A DNA stretch of 64,000 bases from Oscillospiraceae bacterium (GCA_017416685.1 JAFQBN010000033.1:1-64000), one strand, 5' to 3'. Shown: positions 16,001 to 24,386, counted from the first letter of the stretch. Made by a program: numbers and translations. Notes: generated by a model not told the origin, from the sequence alone.

Positions 16001-19000
16001 ACGCTGTCCGCCGCCAATCTGGACACCGTGTCCAAGGTTGCTCTGAACGGCAACACCGACGGCTTGAGCGGCTATGAGGTCTTCAATGCTACCGACATCG
16101 CCGCTCTGGACACTCTGTCCGGCTTTGCCGGTTACGAGGCGGTCGAGTATCAGCTGCTGCCTCTGGCGAAGAAGGGCACCACCGTGATCCTCGTCATGGG
16201 TGCCGGCGCTAAGACTGCCAGCGGCAACACCGCCGAGAAGATGGTGTCCGCTGCCGAGTATGACTCCGTGGTGGATACCACCGATAACGGTATCACTCTG
16301 GCCAATCTGGAGTCCATGCAGGGCACTTTGTGCATCGAGTATGACGCTTACGCCCTGAACGGCGGCCGCATGCTGATGGTGGCCACCGGCACCGATGCCG
16401 GCACTCTGGTCAACACCAAGACCGCTCTGGATGCCGTTGACGCCAGCGTCTCCATCACCAACGCCACCGATGCCGACTTCGACACCCTGGCCGAGCTGAA
16501 GACTCTGGTCGATGCCGGCTACACCTTCTCCGCCAAGCTGTATGATCTGCCCGGCGGCAAGGTCCTGGTTGTTTCCATGTGCACCAACGCCGCGGCTGTT
16601 GGCGGCACTCTGACCGCCGCCGACTTTGCCGGCACCGGCAAGGTCGTTCTGACCGGCGACGTCACCCTGTCCGGCGCCATCGCCGTGGACGGCAACTGGA
16701 CCATCGACCTGAACGGCCACACCCTGACCGCTGCCGCGGCTCCCTACTTCACCGTGGCCTCTGGCAAGACCCTGACCATCATGGACAGCGGCGCCAACGG
16801 CACCATCCAGGGTATCGAGAACGGCACCGACGCCATGATCAGAGTTACGGCGGGCGGTACCGTGAACCTGGAGGGCGGCACCCTGACCGGCCACACCAAC
16901 ACTGCTTCCACCGGCGGCGCCATCGGCGTTCAGGACGGCGTTGCAGGCGCGCAGATCAACGTCTACGGCGGCGCCATCACCAACAACACCGCCAAGCGCG
17001 GCGGCGGTATCTCCGTGGGTGACGGCGGCGACAGCGACCTGCTCATCGCCGGCGGTACCATCAGCGGCAATGTCTCCACCGACAGCCCCAACTACGGCGG
17101 CATCTACAGCCACACCGGTTCCTTCAACATCACCGGCGGTACCATCAGCGACACCATCTGCTGGCGCTTCGGCACCGGTACCAGCACCATCAGCGGCAAC
17201 CCCGTCATCAGTTCGCTGAACCTGGCCAACGGTAGCACCAGCACCATCGGCGGTCTGACCGCCGGCGCCGACGTTACCACCACGGTTGAGGACGCCCTGA
17301 CTGTGACTGACACCACCGTTGCTCACGCCGCGGGTACCAAGGCCTACACCGCTGCTTCCGGCGGTCTGGACTTCAAGGTCGTGCAGCCTGCCAACGGCAC
17401 CATCGCCCTGACTCCTGCCGTTGCGGAACTGGGCGACACCGTCACCGTCGTCGCCACTCCCGACACCGGCTACGAGCTGAAGACCGTCTACGTGGACGGT
17501 GAGGCCATCACCGGCACCACCTTCACCGCCACCAAGGAGCACCGCGTCACCGCTGAGTTTGCTCCGATCGACTACACCGTGAGCGTGGATCCTGCCATCA
17601 CCGGCGGTACTGTCGCCGTTGATCCTACTACTGCTAACATTGGCGACACCGTCACCGTCACCGCCACTCCTGCCACCGGCAAGGAGCTGCACAAGATCCT
17701 GGTGAACGGCTTTGAGATCACCGGCACCACCTTCGAGATGCCTGCCGAGGATGTGGAAGTGTCCGCTGTCTTCGGTGATGTCCAGTACAACATCACCAAG
17801 GCTCCCGTGACCGGCGGTACCGTGGCCGTCGCCGCCAAGGCTGTTGCCGACGCCACCGTCACCATCACCACCACTACCAGCGCCAACTATCGCCTGACTG
17901 CGGTGCAGGTCAACGGCGGTGCCGTGGCCGTGACCGACAAGGGCGACGGCGAGTATGAGTTCACCATGCCTGCCGCAGACGTTACCGTTTCCGCTACCTT
18001 TGTTGCGGGTGTGGCTTACGAGAAAGCCTCCGCGGCCGACGTGCCCACCGGTACCTTCACTGTGGAGGATACCACCGGTAACGGCCTGACTCCTGCCAAC
18101 CTGGCCACCAAGGTCGAGGAGAACGACATCAACTTCACCGTGTTCGGTGATGTCGTGGTTGTTACCTACTTCGACGCGGGCAAGAGCGTTGCTCTGACTC
18201 AGACCACCGGTGAGGTGGTTGCCGGTAAGTACTACCTGACCGGCGACCTGGCTCTGACCGGCACTCTGAACACCAAGACCAACAATGTTACCATCGACCT
18301 GAACGGTTACAACATCACCGGCGCTACCTTCCCCATGATCAGCATCGGTAATGGTGTTGCCAGTTCCACCGTGGTCATCAAGGACAGCAAGGGCACCGGC
18401 AGCATCAAGGCCACTGCCGCCAACACCAACAACGATGTTTACGGCATGATCTTTGTTACCAGCGGTACCCTGAAGCTGGAGAGCGGTAAGCTGACCGGCT
18501 ACAAGTACGAGGGTACTTCTGACCGTGGCGGCGCAGTTGCTCTGATCAACAACGCCAACTTCATCATGACCGGCGGCGAGATCAGCGGCAACAAGGGCCG
18601 CAACGGCGGCGGTGTGACTGCCCAGGGCACCAACACCATCACCATCAGCGGTGGCAGCATTGTCAACAACGAGGCTACCGCTTACGGCGGCGCCATCTAC
18701 GCCAAGCACTCCGGTGTTACCATCAACATCAGCGGCGGCACCATCAGCGGTACTGCCAATAAGGGCGGCGCCATCTGCTCTGCCGAGGCTTGGGCCAACA
18801 GCAACCGCGTGAAGCTGAACATCAGCGGCGGTACTATCAGCGGTACTGCTACCACTGCTGCCTGCGGCGCCATCGGCGGCTACGCTATGGACTTCACCAT
18901 GACCGGCGGCGAGATTACCTCCGGCAATAGCTGGTTCCGTCACGCCGGTGTCAAGATCAGCGGCGGCACCTTCGTGGGCTCCAACGCGGCTTTGAATGTC

Positions 19001-19222
19001 CGTCCTGATGTCGGCACCAGCGAGCTGTGCTATGTTGAGATTACCGGCAACGCCAAGATCGGTTACATGTCTTTGAGCATGAACGTTGGTACTCACTACG
19101 TGCACCATGCCACCATCGGTAACCTGACTGCCGGCGCCTCCGTCCGCGATGCCCTCAAGGCGCTGACTGCTTCCGATACCACCGCCAAGCTGACCGGTGA
19201 TACCTACACCTTCAATGGCTAA
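13028..19222 (+). CDS. S-layer homology (SLH) domain surface protein with beta-helix and bacterial-repeat modules
   Basis: This 2064-residue exported protein is probably held on the cell wall by its N-terminal SLH domains. The start at 13028 is fixed by AAGGAGGA; in-frame codons upstream lie in the leader. After a signal peptide (likely cut near AAA at residues 25-27), SLH units run from about 40 to 95 (GKFMPKGTVTRAQMA) and 104 to 160 (DGTFKPGNQVTTAEAA), with a third weaker one near 178-206. A long central region has no domain I recognise. A beta-helix module begins near 1196 (LTIMDSGANGT). Three bacterial-repeat units, each with GGTVAV- or NGTIAL-type strands, lie at about 1447-1660. A second beta-helix occupies about 1732-2064, where the protein ends abruptly in YTFNG. 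Its modules resemble those of the neighbouring 2905-residue protein. Confidence 0.88.
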   Translation: MRNLKRAFSLVLALVMVLSVMTIAPVAAADETAPATVTSNFTDAAEIKYTEAVAITGGIGLFAGADGKFMPKGTVTRAQMATIIVKMLYGGDVNADSFKGSGKFIDTAYFEGGWAEGYINWCATLGIVAGYGDGTFKPGNQVTTAEAATMILNALKIDAGEGTWPNTVMAKAEEEDFFEDLKPMPGTNTALTREELAVIALNGLNWTPTDETGWYVSGGTADEKMTFESYKDASVYAGKVGGQVQPLEGRDSLANKVYELKKATGFITANQATGEKYTEVTLDWAGPATAKFNVTTDANMIGHKVEVWYQETYTSEREPGMTYAVSEAAEYITLAEDAETAKEYKAAFGTKYDMPVGGVAVTNGTGYVAGGQTIAGYVANSYAPAGTYAIDLESGNLCGYIAPAAYTVAKVGYVDTTPDNEMILVGSLSLSNNAEDDEVVEYEGIAKDDYVVYFRMQDVYVLAKMEMVTGKITKVRTEDGKKIVTLDGKEYTQSTATGAIANTLTAANLGSISYEEVYTFYLDPNGDFVCYEVNEGGTFDMANTFYVLGVMSRDDTDSYGKTTTTYFARGIDMTGNEAMVPIGVTTPSGEYGTKTIAEDDTFYSVEDNTDSKETKEYGLKKLVGFPGAYNADDPTAAYTFKMTSYGRPASETDWWPGGQFEYGVAEQLSNNGTFEAGVYCYNHKGTKYIVVEGNETQDYPLETAVFTGSGTFKFASQVNIRILVTRQANGTNNIEAMVFPMDVDHGVNATMIYVDKDHTTPAGTDTVGNVYEVHDALTGAAMEITVADTIDTIPVGFYSVGYDADEELYKLAVDGSGVPIKAPAADTETKFEQRDRTDGRYFESVVYGTTPTAYNGSTLWYNVGGSVWSSVCSGVKVVDPRTDEQVAESGVARITTLDQVWALKDSMPWVNIELDMCHTYSPSKIVTIFVEVYNNREYGIGNLVYADSYNDTTVIVVDGELDGMGKIINLPAGVVARKPGFYYLNANGAEVTLSAANLDTVSKVALNGNTDGLSGYEVFNATDIAALDTLSGFAGYEAVEYQLLPLAKKGTTVILVMGAGAKTASGNTAEKMVSAAEYDSVVDTTDNGITLANLESMQGTLCIEYDAYALNGGRMLMVATGTDAGTLVNTKTALDAVDASVSITNATDADFDTLAELKTLVDAGYTFSAKLYDLPGGKVLVVSMCTNAAAVGGTLTAADFAGTGKVVLTGDVTLSGAIAVDGNWTIDLNGHTLTAAAAPYFTVASGKTLTIMDSGANGTIQGIENGTDAMIRVTAGGTVNLEGGTLTGHTNTASTGGAIGVQDGVAGAQINVYGGAITNNTAKRGGGISVGDGGDSDLLIAGGTISGNVSTDSPNYGGIYSHTGSFNITGGTISDTICWRFGTGTSTISGNPVISSLNLANGSTSTIGGLTAGADVTTTVEDALTVTDTTVAHAAGTKAYTAASGGLDFKVVQPANGTIALTPAVAELGDTVTVVATPDTGYELKTVYVDGEAITGTTFTATKEHRVTAEFAPIDYTVSVDPAITGGTVAVDPTTANIGDTVTVTATPATGKELHKILVNGFEITGTTFEMPAEDVEVSAVFGDVQYNITKAPVTGGTVAVAAKAVADATVTITTTTSANYRLTAVQVNGGAVAVTDKGDGEYEFTMPAADVTVSATFVAGVAYEKASAADVPTGTFTVEDTTGNGLTPANLATKVEENDINFTVFGDVVVVTYFDAGKSVALTQTTGEVVAGKYYLTGDLALTGTLNTKTNNVTIDLNGYNITGATFPMISIGNGVASSTVVIKDSKGTGSIKATAANTNNDVYGMIFVTSGTLKLESGKLTGYKYEGTSDRGGAVALINNANFIMTGGEISGNKGRNGGGVTAQGTNTITISGGSIVNNEATAYGGAIYAKHSGVTINISGGTISGTANKGGAICSAEAWANSNRVKLNISGGTISGTATTAACGAIGGYAMDFTMTGGEITSGNSWFRHAGVKISGGTFVGSNAALNVRPDVGTSELCYVEITGNAKIGYMSLSMNVGTHYVHHATIGNLTAGASVRDALKALTASDTTAKLTGDTYTFNG

Positions 19223-19264
19223 TCGGCAATCGCTGAACAGCTAAGGCAAATCGCACAAACCCGA

Positions 19265-19297
19265 CCCGGGGCGCACACCGTGCGCCCCGGGTTTTTT
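19265..19297 (+). terminator. Intrinsic terminator of the SLH protein gene
   Basis: A 12-bp stem CCCGGGGCGCAC / GTGCGCCCCGGG with a 3-nt loop is followed by TTTTTT. Confidence 0.93.
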
Positions 19298-19299
19298 AT

Positions 19300-19472
19300 G
19301 CCCTCCACCCGCTGGGGGGAGGGAGACCGCGATAGCGGTGGGTGAGGGGGATTTCATTGCCCGATGTGGCCCTATGACGTGGGGATATGTCGAATGATTC
19401 TGCAACGCCCCCTCATCCGTCATTTGCTCCGCAAATGCCACCTTCCCCCCTCAGGGGGGAAGGCTTTGGGGG
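19300..19472. repeat. Interspersed palindromic (MITE-like) intergenic element
   Basis: Most of the gap before the LCP gene is non-coding repeat. GGTGGGTGAGGGGG near 19338-19351 is roughly inverted as CCCCCTCATCCGTC near 19408-19422. The palindromes TTTGCTCCGCAAA and CTTCCCCCCTCAGGGGGGAAG follow. The latter matches a motif at 2214-2237. I recall similar elements between genes in related gut Firmicutes, but I could not search for them. Confidence 0.55.
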
Positions 19473-19502
19473 CGCACCCTGCAAAATAATTTTCACAACC
19501 CC

Positions 19503-19531
19503 TTGCCCCGGGGGGATAAAAGGGATATACT
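19503..19531 (+). promoter_or_regulatory. Probable promoter of the LCP gene
   Basis: TTGCCC (19503-19508) and TATACT (19526-19531) are 17 bp apart, about 80 bp before the start codon. Confidence 0.6.
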
Positions 19532-19551
19532 GTCTGTGTATTGCAGAAAAT

Positions 19552-19580
19552 GGGGCGGGCGGCCAAAGGCCGCCCCTACA
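19552..19580. repeat. GGGCGGCC/GGCCGCCCCTAC palindromic repeat
   Basis: GGGCGGCC-AAA-GGCCGCCC followed by CTACA is an 8-bp perfect hairpin. It lies in the LCP 5' leader and is related to copies near 2249 and 23344-23409. Confidence 0.6.
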
Positions 19581-19611
19581 GACGTACACCACAACGAAAG
19601 GGGGCGGGAAG

Positions 19612-20640
19612 ATGACAGGACGCAGAGTGCAGCAGCCGATGTATCGCCGTCGGCGGGCAAACCCGCTGGTGCGGTTTATCAAGGGCGTTTACCGGGTGGC
19701 AGTGATCATTTCCGCCCTAATCGTGGCGGGGTTCCTGCTGTGGAAGCTCTTTGTTCCCACCCCCAAAGCACCCCCTATTCCCGACAACGTGGGGGACAGC
19801 TCTTACACCGAGGACGTTCCGGGCGGCCTTGAACGCCGGGATCTATGCTACACCTTCCTGCTCATGGGTACCGACGACGGCAACGGCAACGCGGACACCC
19901 TGATGGTCGCCACCTACGACGTGGCAAATCAGAAAGTGGGCGTGGTGTCCATTCCCCGGGACACCATCGTGGACCGCACCTGGAGCCGCTACCCCAAGAT
20001 CAACGGCGCGTACAGCGGCGGCAACATCGACCGGGTCCGGCAGGAGGTCAGCCATCTGCTGGGCATCCCCATCGATTATTTTATAAAAGTGGACATCAAG
20101 GCGTTTGTGGAGCTTGTGGACGCCGTTGACGGTGTGGACTTTGATGTGCCGGTGGATATGGACTACGACGACCCGTGGCAGGATCTGTCCATCCACTATA
20201 AAAAGGGCCTGCAGCATCTGGACGGTCAGCAGGCGCTGGAGGTGGTGCGTTTCCGCCACAACAACGACATGACCGGCTATTCCGACACCGGCCGCACCAA
20301 CACCCAGCAGGCGCTGATCCGCGCGGTACTGGACAAGGTGCTGTCCTGGGGCAGCATTGGACGTATCAAGCCCCTGTTGGACGTGTGCATGGACAATGTG
20401 CAGACCGACCTGACTGCCGCCGAGGTGCTGTATTTTGCCGGACAGGCCCTGTATCTGGATGTGGACAGCGGGATCGAAACGGTGACTCTGCCCGGGCGGG
20501 GCGACGCCACCCACAACGGCTACAAGTGGTGTGTGGAACTGGATCGGGAAAAGAGCATGCAGATCATCAACGACCTGCTCAATCCCTATAAGACCCCGGT
20601 GACCGACGAGATGGCGCATATCGTCAAGGCGAATGGATAA
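19612..20640 (+). CDS. LytR-CpsA-Psr (LCP) family protein
   Basis: LCP proteins are membrane-anchored enzymes that transfer undecaprenyl-linked polymers such as teichoic acids or capsule onto peptidoglycan, acting outside the membrane. This 342-residue protein has a basic N-terminus (RRRRANPLVRF), one membrane segment at about 28-48, then the LCP domain. LLMGTDDG and ADTLMVATYD precede SIPRDTIVD, and RFRHNNDM carries the second conserved Arg region. I chose the ATG at 19612, preceded by a G-rich ribosome binding site, because upstream in-frame codons lie in repeat sequence and would bury the membrane segment. A role in attaching surface polymers is inferred from family. Confidence 0.92.
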   Translation: MTGRRVQQPMYRRRRANPLVRFIKGVYRVAVIISALIVAGFLLWKLFVPTPKAPPIPDNVGDSSYTEDVPGGLERRDLCYTFLLMGTDDGNGNADTLMVATYDVANQKVGVVSIPRDTIVDRTWSRYPKINGAYSGGNIDRVRQEVSHLLGIPIDYFIKVDIKAFVELVDAVDGVDFDVPVDMDYDDPWQDLSIHYKKGLQHLDGQQALEVVRFRHNNDMTGYSDTGRTNTQQALIRAVLDKVLSWGSIGRIKPLLDVCMDNVQTDLTAAEVLYFAGQALYLDVDSGIETVTLPGRGDATHNGYKWCVELDREKSMQIINDLLNPYKTPVTDEMAHIVKANG

Positions 20641-20664
20641 AAGAGAGATATGGAGGAAAAGACT

Positions 20665-21360
20665 ATGAGCGAATTGCAGAGCAACCCCGGCAAGCAGGCT
20701 GTGCGCACCGTGGACGGTGTGGACTGGCTGCGTCTGCCCATTAAAACCTGTCTCATTACCAACGAGCATGACATGAAGAACATCGTGGACGAGTACGCCC
20801 GCCCCCATCTGCAGGCGGGGGACGTGCTGTTCATCTCCGAGAAGGCGGTGGCCTGCACCCAGAGCCGCGCCATCTTCATGGAGGACATCAAGCCCCGCAA
20901 GCTGGCGGTCAAGCTGAGCAACCACGTGACCAAGACCCCTCACGGTATCGGTCTGGGCATCCCCGAGACCATGGAGATGGCCCTGCGGGAGTGCGGCACC
21001 CTGCGTATCCTGTTTGCGGCGGTTTGCTCCGTTATTGGCAAGATTTTCCGGCAGAAGGGCTGGTTCTACATGGTGGCCGGCCCCAAGGCCCGGGGCATTG
21101 ACGGCCCCACCCACGGCACTATCCCTCCCTATGACCACTGCGTGGTGCTGGCCCCCGCCGCACCCGGCAAGGTGGCCCGTGAGCTGGCAGCCCATCTGGG
21201 CAATGAGGTGGCCATTGTGGACATCAACGATTTGGGTGCCAATATTCTGGGTTATTCCAGCAAGGCGCTCAAAAAGCAGCCCTTGGAGCAGATTTTGGGG
21301 GACAACCCCCTGGGCCAGGGCGGCGAATGCACCCCCATGGGTATTATCCGCAAGGCATAA
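20665..21360 (+). CDS. CofE-like (coenzyme F420-0:gamma-glutamyl ligase family) protein
   Basis: The 231-residue protein resembles the F420-0:L-glutamate ligase fold: SEKAVACTQSRAIF (about 62-75), VAGPKARGIDGPTHGTIPPYD (about 134-154) and VDINDLGANILG (about 189-200). In archaea and actinobacteria this family adds glutamate to coenzyme F420. No other F420 gene is in this window, and clostridia of this type are not known to make F420, so the substrate is probably different. The start at 20665 is set by GGAGG 8 nt upstream; an ATG at 20650 lacks one. It lies 24 bp after the LCP gene and probably shares its transcript. Confidence 0.8.
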   Translation: MSELQSNPGKQAVRTVDGVDWLRLPIKTCLITNEHDMKNIVDEYARPHLQAGDVLFISEKAVACTQSRAIFMEDIKPRKLAVKLSNHVTKTPHGIGLGIPETMEMALRECGTLRILFAAVCSVIGKIFRQKGWFYMVAGPKARGIDGPTHGTIPPYDHCVVLAPAAPGKVARELAAHLGNEVAIVDINDLGANILGYSSKALKKQPLEQILGDNPLGQGGECTPMGIIRKA

Positions 21361-21366
21361 ATGTGC

Positions 21367-21408
21367 AAAAAATCCCCCCGTTCCATACGGAACGGGGGGA
21401 TTTTACGT
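21367..21408. terminator. Bidirectional intrinsic terminator (CofE-like / prdX)
   Basis: A 16-bp stem whose core is TCCCCCCGTTCC-ATAC-GGAACGGGGGGA is flanked by A and T runs on both sides. It lies between convergent genes and overlaps the last base of prdX. Confidence 0.92.
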
Positions 21409-21959
21409 TACGCTTCTTCGATGGGCAGGTCCACGATGACCGGTTCGTGTCCGGTGGCGGACACATAGCGCAGCAGGTCCTCCCGCGCAAGGCGCAGGGT
21501 GGAACAGCTCAGGCCCGGGTGGGCGCTGATGTACGTATCCTCCATCAGGGGATTGTCGATGACCAGCTGGATTTGGTGTTCCGCGTCGAACAGCAATTCC
21601 AGTGCAGAGACCGAGCCGGGGACGGTGTGCAGCAGGTCGGCCATATGCCCCTCGTCGGCAAAGGACAGACGGGCGCAGCCCAGCTGGGCGGAGAGGAATT
21701 TGGTCTTGAATGGCTTGTCGCCCCGCATCATCAGCAGGTAGAACTGGGTCTGCTGCCGGTTGCAGAGGAACAGGTTCTTGCAGATGGCGGCGCCCAGCTT
21801 TTCCTCGATGAGCAGGCAGTCCTCCATGGTGTCAGCGTGGTCGTGGTCCACCCGGATATAGGGGATGGACAGGTCGTCCAGCTTCTGATAGATGGCCTCC
21901 TCGGCCTCGGTGCGCCGGTCGGCAGGGCGGCCGGTGTAAATGTTAGGGTCGATGTACAT
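21408..21959 (-). CDS. Prolyl-tRNA-editing deacylase (PrdX/ProX, YbaK-EbsC domain)
   Basis: This family hydrolyses mischarged Ala-tRNA(Pro) or similar aminoacyl-tRNAs in the cytosol. The 183-residue protein shows the PrdX signature order: RVDHDHADTMEDC (about 36-48), the lysine in GAAICKNLFLCNRQQTQ (about 57-73), LLMMRGDKPFKTKFL (about 75-89) and VPGSVSALELLFD (about 113-125). It is the last gene of a four-gene minus-strand operon, 10 bp after the UPF0210 gene. AAGGGGG precedes the ATG. Confidence 0.88.
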   Translation of the reverse strand: MYIDPNIYTGRPADRRTEAEEAIYQKLDDLSIPYIRVDHDHADTMEDCLLIEEKLGAAICKNLFLCNRQQTQFYLLMMRGDKPFKTKFLSAQLGCARLSFADEGHMADLLHTVPGSVSALELLFDAEHQIQLVIDNPLMEDTYISAHPGLSCSTLRLAREDLLRYVSATGHEPVIVDLPIEEA

Positions 21960-21969
21960 GGCAGCCCCC

Positions 21970-23328
21970 TTAGTTCTTCAGGCTGTGCATGGGGGCGGGG
22001 ATGCGGCCGCCCCGGGCGATGAAGTCGGCGCTGGAGCCGGGGTGGACGGGCATGACGGGGGCGCTGCCCAGCAGGCCGCCGAACTCCACGCTGTCGCCTA
22101 CCTTGCAGCCGGGGGCGGGGATGATGCGCACGGCGGTGGTCTTGCAGTTGACCATGCCGATGGCGGCCTCGTCGGCGATGATGGCAGAGATGGTCTCGGC
22201 ACTGGTGTCGCCGGGGACGGCGATCATATCAAGGCCCACGGAGCAAACGCAGGTCATGGCTTCCAATTTATCAAGGGTCAGCACACCGGAGGAAGCGGCG
22301 GCGATCATACCCTCGTCCTCGCTGACGGGGATGAAGGCGCCGGACAGGCCACCCACATGGGAAGAGGCCATGACACCGCCCTTCTTGACGGCATCGTTCA
22401 GCAGGGCCAGCGCGGCGGTGGTGCCGTGGATACCGCAGGTCTCAAGACCCAGTTCCTCCAGAATACGGGCCACGCTGTCGCCCACGGCGGGGGTGGGGGC
22501 AAGGGACAGGTCCACAATGCCGAAGGGGACACCCAGACGGCGGCTTGCTTCCTGAGCCACCAGCTGACCCATGCGGGTAATGCGGAAGGCGGTTTTTTTC
22601 ACGGTTTCCGCCACCACGTCAAAGGGCTGCCCCTTGACGGACTGCAGGGCGTGATGGACCACGCCGGGGCCGGAGACACCTACGTTGATGACCCGCTCGC
22701 CTTCGCCAACGCCGTGGAAGGCGCCGGCCATGAAGGGGTTATCTTCCACCGCGTTGCAGAACACCACCAGCTTGGCGCAGCCAAAGCCGCGGGTATCGGA
22801 TGTGCGGTCAGCCAACTCTTTAATGGTGCGGCCCATGAGGGCCACGGCATCCATATCGATGCCCGCCTTGGTAGAACCCACGTTGACACTGGAGCAGACG
22901 ATGTCGGTGGTGGAAAGTGCCTCGGGAATGGAGTGGATGAGGGTGCGGTCGGCCTCGGTCATGCCCTTTTGCACCAGGGCGGAGAAACCGCCGATAAAGT
23001 TGACGCCACAGGTCTTTGCCGCCCGGTCCATGGCCTGAGCGAAGGGGGCGTAGTTGTCGGTATGGCTGGCGGCTGCCACCAGAGAGATGGGGGTGACGGA
23101 GATGCGCTTGTTGACGATGGGGATGCCAAATTCCTTTTCAATGGCCTCGCCGGTGGCGACAAGTTTTTCGGCGTCCCGGGTAATTTTGTCGTAGATATTG
23201 TCGCAGGCGACCTTGACCTCGCTATGGGCGCAGGACAGCAAGCTGATGCCCATGGTGATGGTGCGCACATCCAGATGCTGCTGGTCGATCATGCGGATGG
23301 TCTGCAGAATTTCGTGTTGGTTGAGCAT
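21970..23328 (-). CDS. UPF0210 (PFL/DUF711) family protein
   Basis: This is a 452-residue conserved protein of unknown biochemical function. The assignment rests on recognising [37 protein letters not shown] and AINV-like [15 protein letters not shown] segments in the expected order. The start at 23328 is chosen because AAGGAG lies 8 nt upstream; a GTG nine bases earlier is too close to it. It is paired with the upstream ACT-domain gene, as is usual for this family. That suggests the ACT protein senses a ligand for it, which is inference. Confidence 0.85.
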   Translation of the reverse strand: MLNQHEILQTIRMIDQQHLDVRTITMGISLLSCAHSEVKVACDNIYDKITRDAEKLVATGEAIEKEFGIPIVNKRISVTPISLVAAASHTDNYAPFAQAMDRAAKTCGVNFIGGFSALVQKGMTEADRTLIHSIPEALSTTDIVCSSVNVGSTKAGIDMDAVALMGRTIKELADRTSDTRGFGCAKLVVFCNAVEDNPFMAGAFHGVGEGERVINVGVSGPGVVHHALQSVKGQPFDVVAETVKKTAFRITRMGQLVAQEASRRLGVPFGIVDLSLAPTPAVGDSVARILEELGLETCGIHGTTAALALLNDAVKKGGVMASSHVGGLSGAFIPVSEDEGMIAAASSGVLTLDKLEAMTCVCSVGLDMIAVPGDTSAETISAIIADEAAIGMVNCKTTAVRIIPAPGCKVGDSVEFGGLLGSAPVMPVHPGSSADFIARGGRIPAPMHSLKN

Positions 23329-23343
23329 GGTGTTCACTCCTTG

Positions 23344-23409
23344 CGGGGCGTCCGGAGGCCGCCCCCTACATTGGTGGTTTGCGTAGGGGCCGGCGTCCTC
23401 GACGGCCCT
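23344..23409. repeat. Inverted GTAGGGG/CCCCTAC repeat between two operon genes
   Basis: A GGCCGCCCCCTAC arm and a GTAGGGGCCGGC arm face each other around TTGGTGG, inside the 87-bp gap between the ACT and UPF0210 genes. Related motifs occur at 2249 and 19552. The transcript would carry a strong hairpin here. Confidence 0.6.
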
Positions 23410-23415
23410 AAACTA

Positions 23416-23685
23416 TCAAATACGATGCATCGCGTTGAAAATATCCTCCCGCTGGATGCGGATGGACAGATTGCGCTCCTGACCGGCTTTGTCCAGCAGG
23501 TCGGCGATGTCGCCCAAAGGCAGGCTGCAGGCGGCGGTGTCCACCAGCATGACCATGGTGAAGTTCTCCTGCAGCACGGTCTGGGTGATGTCCAGAATGT
23601 TGATGCTGTGTTCGGCCAGCAGGGTGCAGACGGCGGCGATGATGCCCACCTGATCCTTGCCGATGACGGTAACAATGGCTTTCAT
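23416..23685 (-). CDS. ACT-domain protein (UPF0237 family)
   Basis: The 89-residue protein is essentially one ACT ligand-binding domain. MKAIVTVIGKDQVGIIA at the N-terminus, LAEHSINILDITQTV in the middle and FTMVMLVD are the alpha/beta pattern of ACT domains. The family is found beside UPF0210 genes and is presumed regulatory; the ligand is unknown. TAGGAGG precedes the ATG. It starts 15 bp after the stop of the HD-domain gene, so they are co-transcribed. Confidence 0.88.
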   Translation of the reverse strand: MKAIVTVIGKDQVGIIAAVCTLLAEHSINILDITQTVLQENFTMVMLVDTAACSLPLGDIADLLDKAGQERNLSIRIQREDIFNAMHRI

Positions 23686-23700
23686 AATGTATTCCTCCTA

Positions 23701-24279
23701 TTATCGGTTTAACTCGTCCAGGGTCAGCTCGAAGCCGGCCAGGAAATGTTCCATAAAGTATTTCAACGCGGGGACAGGGCTGTGCATCAGGGCGGCGAAG
23801 GTCTGCTCTTTGGCAAGGCGGAACTCGGCGTTGCCGGCCTTGACCTCCTCCACGCATTTGAGGTAGGCGGACAGCTTGTCCGCCGCCTTGACCAGAGCGT
23901 GGACCTCCGGGTCGGGGATGGTGACCACGTCGTCAAAGTCGGCCCGCAGCTCCGGGGGCAGCATGGACAGCAGCTTCTGCTCCGCCATGGCCTCCACCTG
24001 CTTGTAGGCAGAGCGAATGTCCGGGTTGTCGTATTTGATGGGGGTGGGCATATCGCCGGTGAGGATCTCGGAGGCATCGTGGTACAAAGCGGCCACGGCT
24101 ACCGCGCCCGGGTCCACCTGACCGCCGTAGAAGCGGTTTTGAATGACGGCAAGGGCGTGGGCCAGCACGGCCACCTGATGGGAATGCTCCTGAATATTCT
24201 CGGCAACGGTGTTGCGCATCAGACCCCAGCGGTTGATGTATTTCATGCGGGACAGCATGGCAAAAAAGTGATGGGACAT
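23701..24279 (-). CDS. YfbR-like HD-domain 5'-deoxynucleotidase
   Basis: Proteins of this family dephosphorylate deoxyribonucleoside 5'-monophosphates in the cytosol using a divalent metal. The 192-residue product has the HD-type ligands in EHSHQVAVLAHAL (about 30-42) and ALYHDASEILTGDMPTPIKY (about 63-82), a YfbR-like signature. AGGAGG 7 nt upstream fixes the start at 24279; in-frame codons further upstream overlap the XRE terminator. It heads the operon HD-ACT-UPF0210-prdX with its own promoter. Confidence 0.88.
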   Translation of the reverse strand: MSHHFFAMLSRMKYINRWGLMRNTVAENIQEHSHQVAVLAHALAVIQNRFYGGQVDPGAVAVAALYHDASEILTGDMPTPIKYDNPDIRSAYKQVEAMAEQKLLSMLPPELRADFDDVVTIPDPEVHALVKAADKLSAYLKCVEEVKAGNAEFRLAKEQTFAALMHSPVPALKYFMEHFLAGFELTLDELNR

Positions 24280-24311
24280 AGCGCGGCCTCCTATCTGCAT
24301 CGGTACTGAAG

Positions 24312-24340
24312 ATTGTACCACAGTAAACGAAACGTGTAAA
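24312..24340 (-). promoter_or_regulatory. Promoter of the HD-ACT-UPF0210-prdX operon
   Basis: On the minus strand, TTTACA (24335-24340) and TACAAT (24312-24317) are separated by 17 bp. Confidence 0.85.
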
Positions 24341-24350
24341 CCGGAAAAGA

Positions 24351-24382
24351 AAAAACGATGTGCCGGAAAGCACATCGTTTTT
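24351..24382 (-). terminator. Intrinsic terminator of the XRE regulator gene
   Basis: A 13-bp stem AAAAACGATGTGC / GCACATCGTTTTT with a 6-nt loop gives a T run on the minus strand. Confidence 0.88.
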
Positions 24383-24386
24383 GCAA

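Noticed and set aside
12779..19108. 2109-codon open frame opposite the SLH-protein gene
   Set aside because: Same codon-bias artefact. The plus-strand frame has a signal peptide, SLH domains and a ribosome binding site.
2672..19222. CRISPR array or satellite DNA suggested by the dense short repeats
   Set aside because: The repeats are in-frame codons of GGxITGN beta-helix turns, with irregular spacing and no unique spacers.
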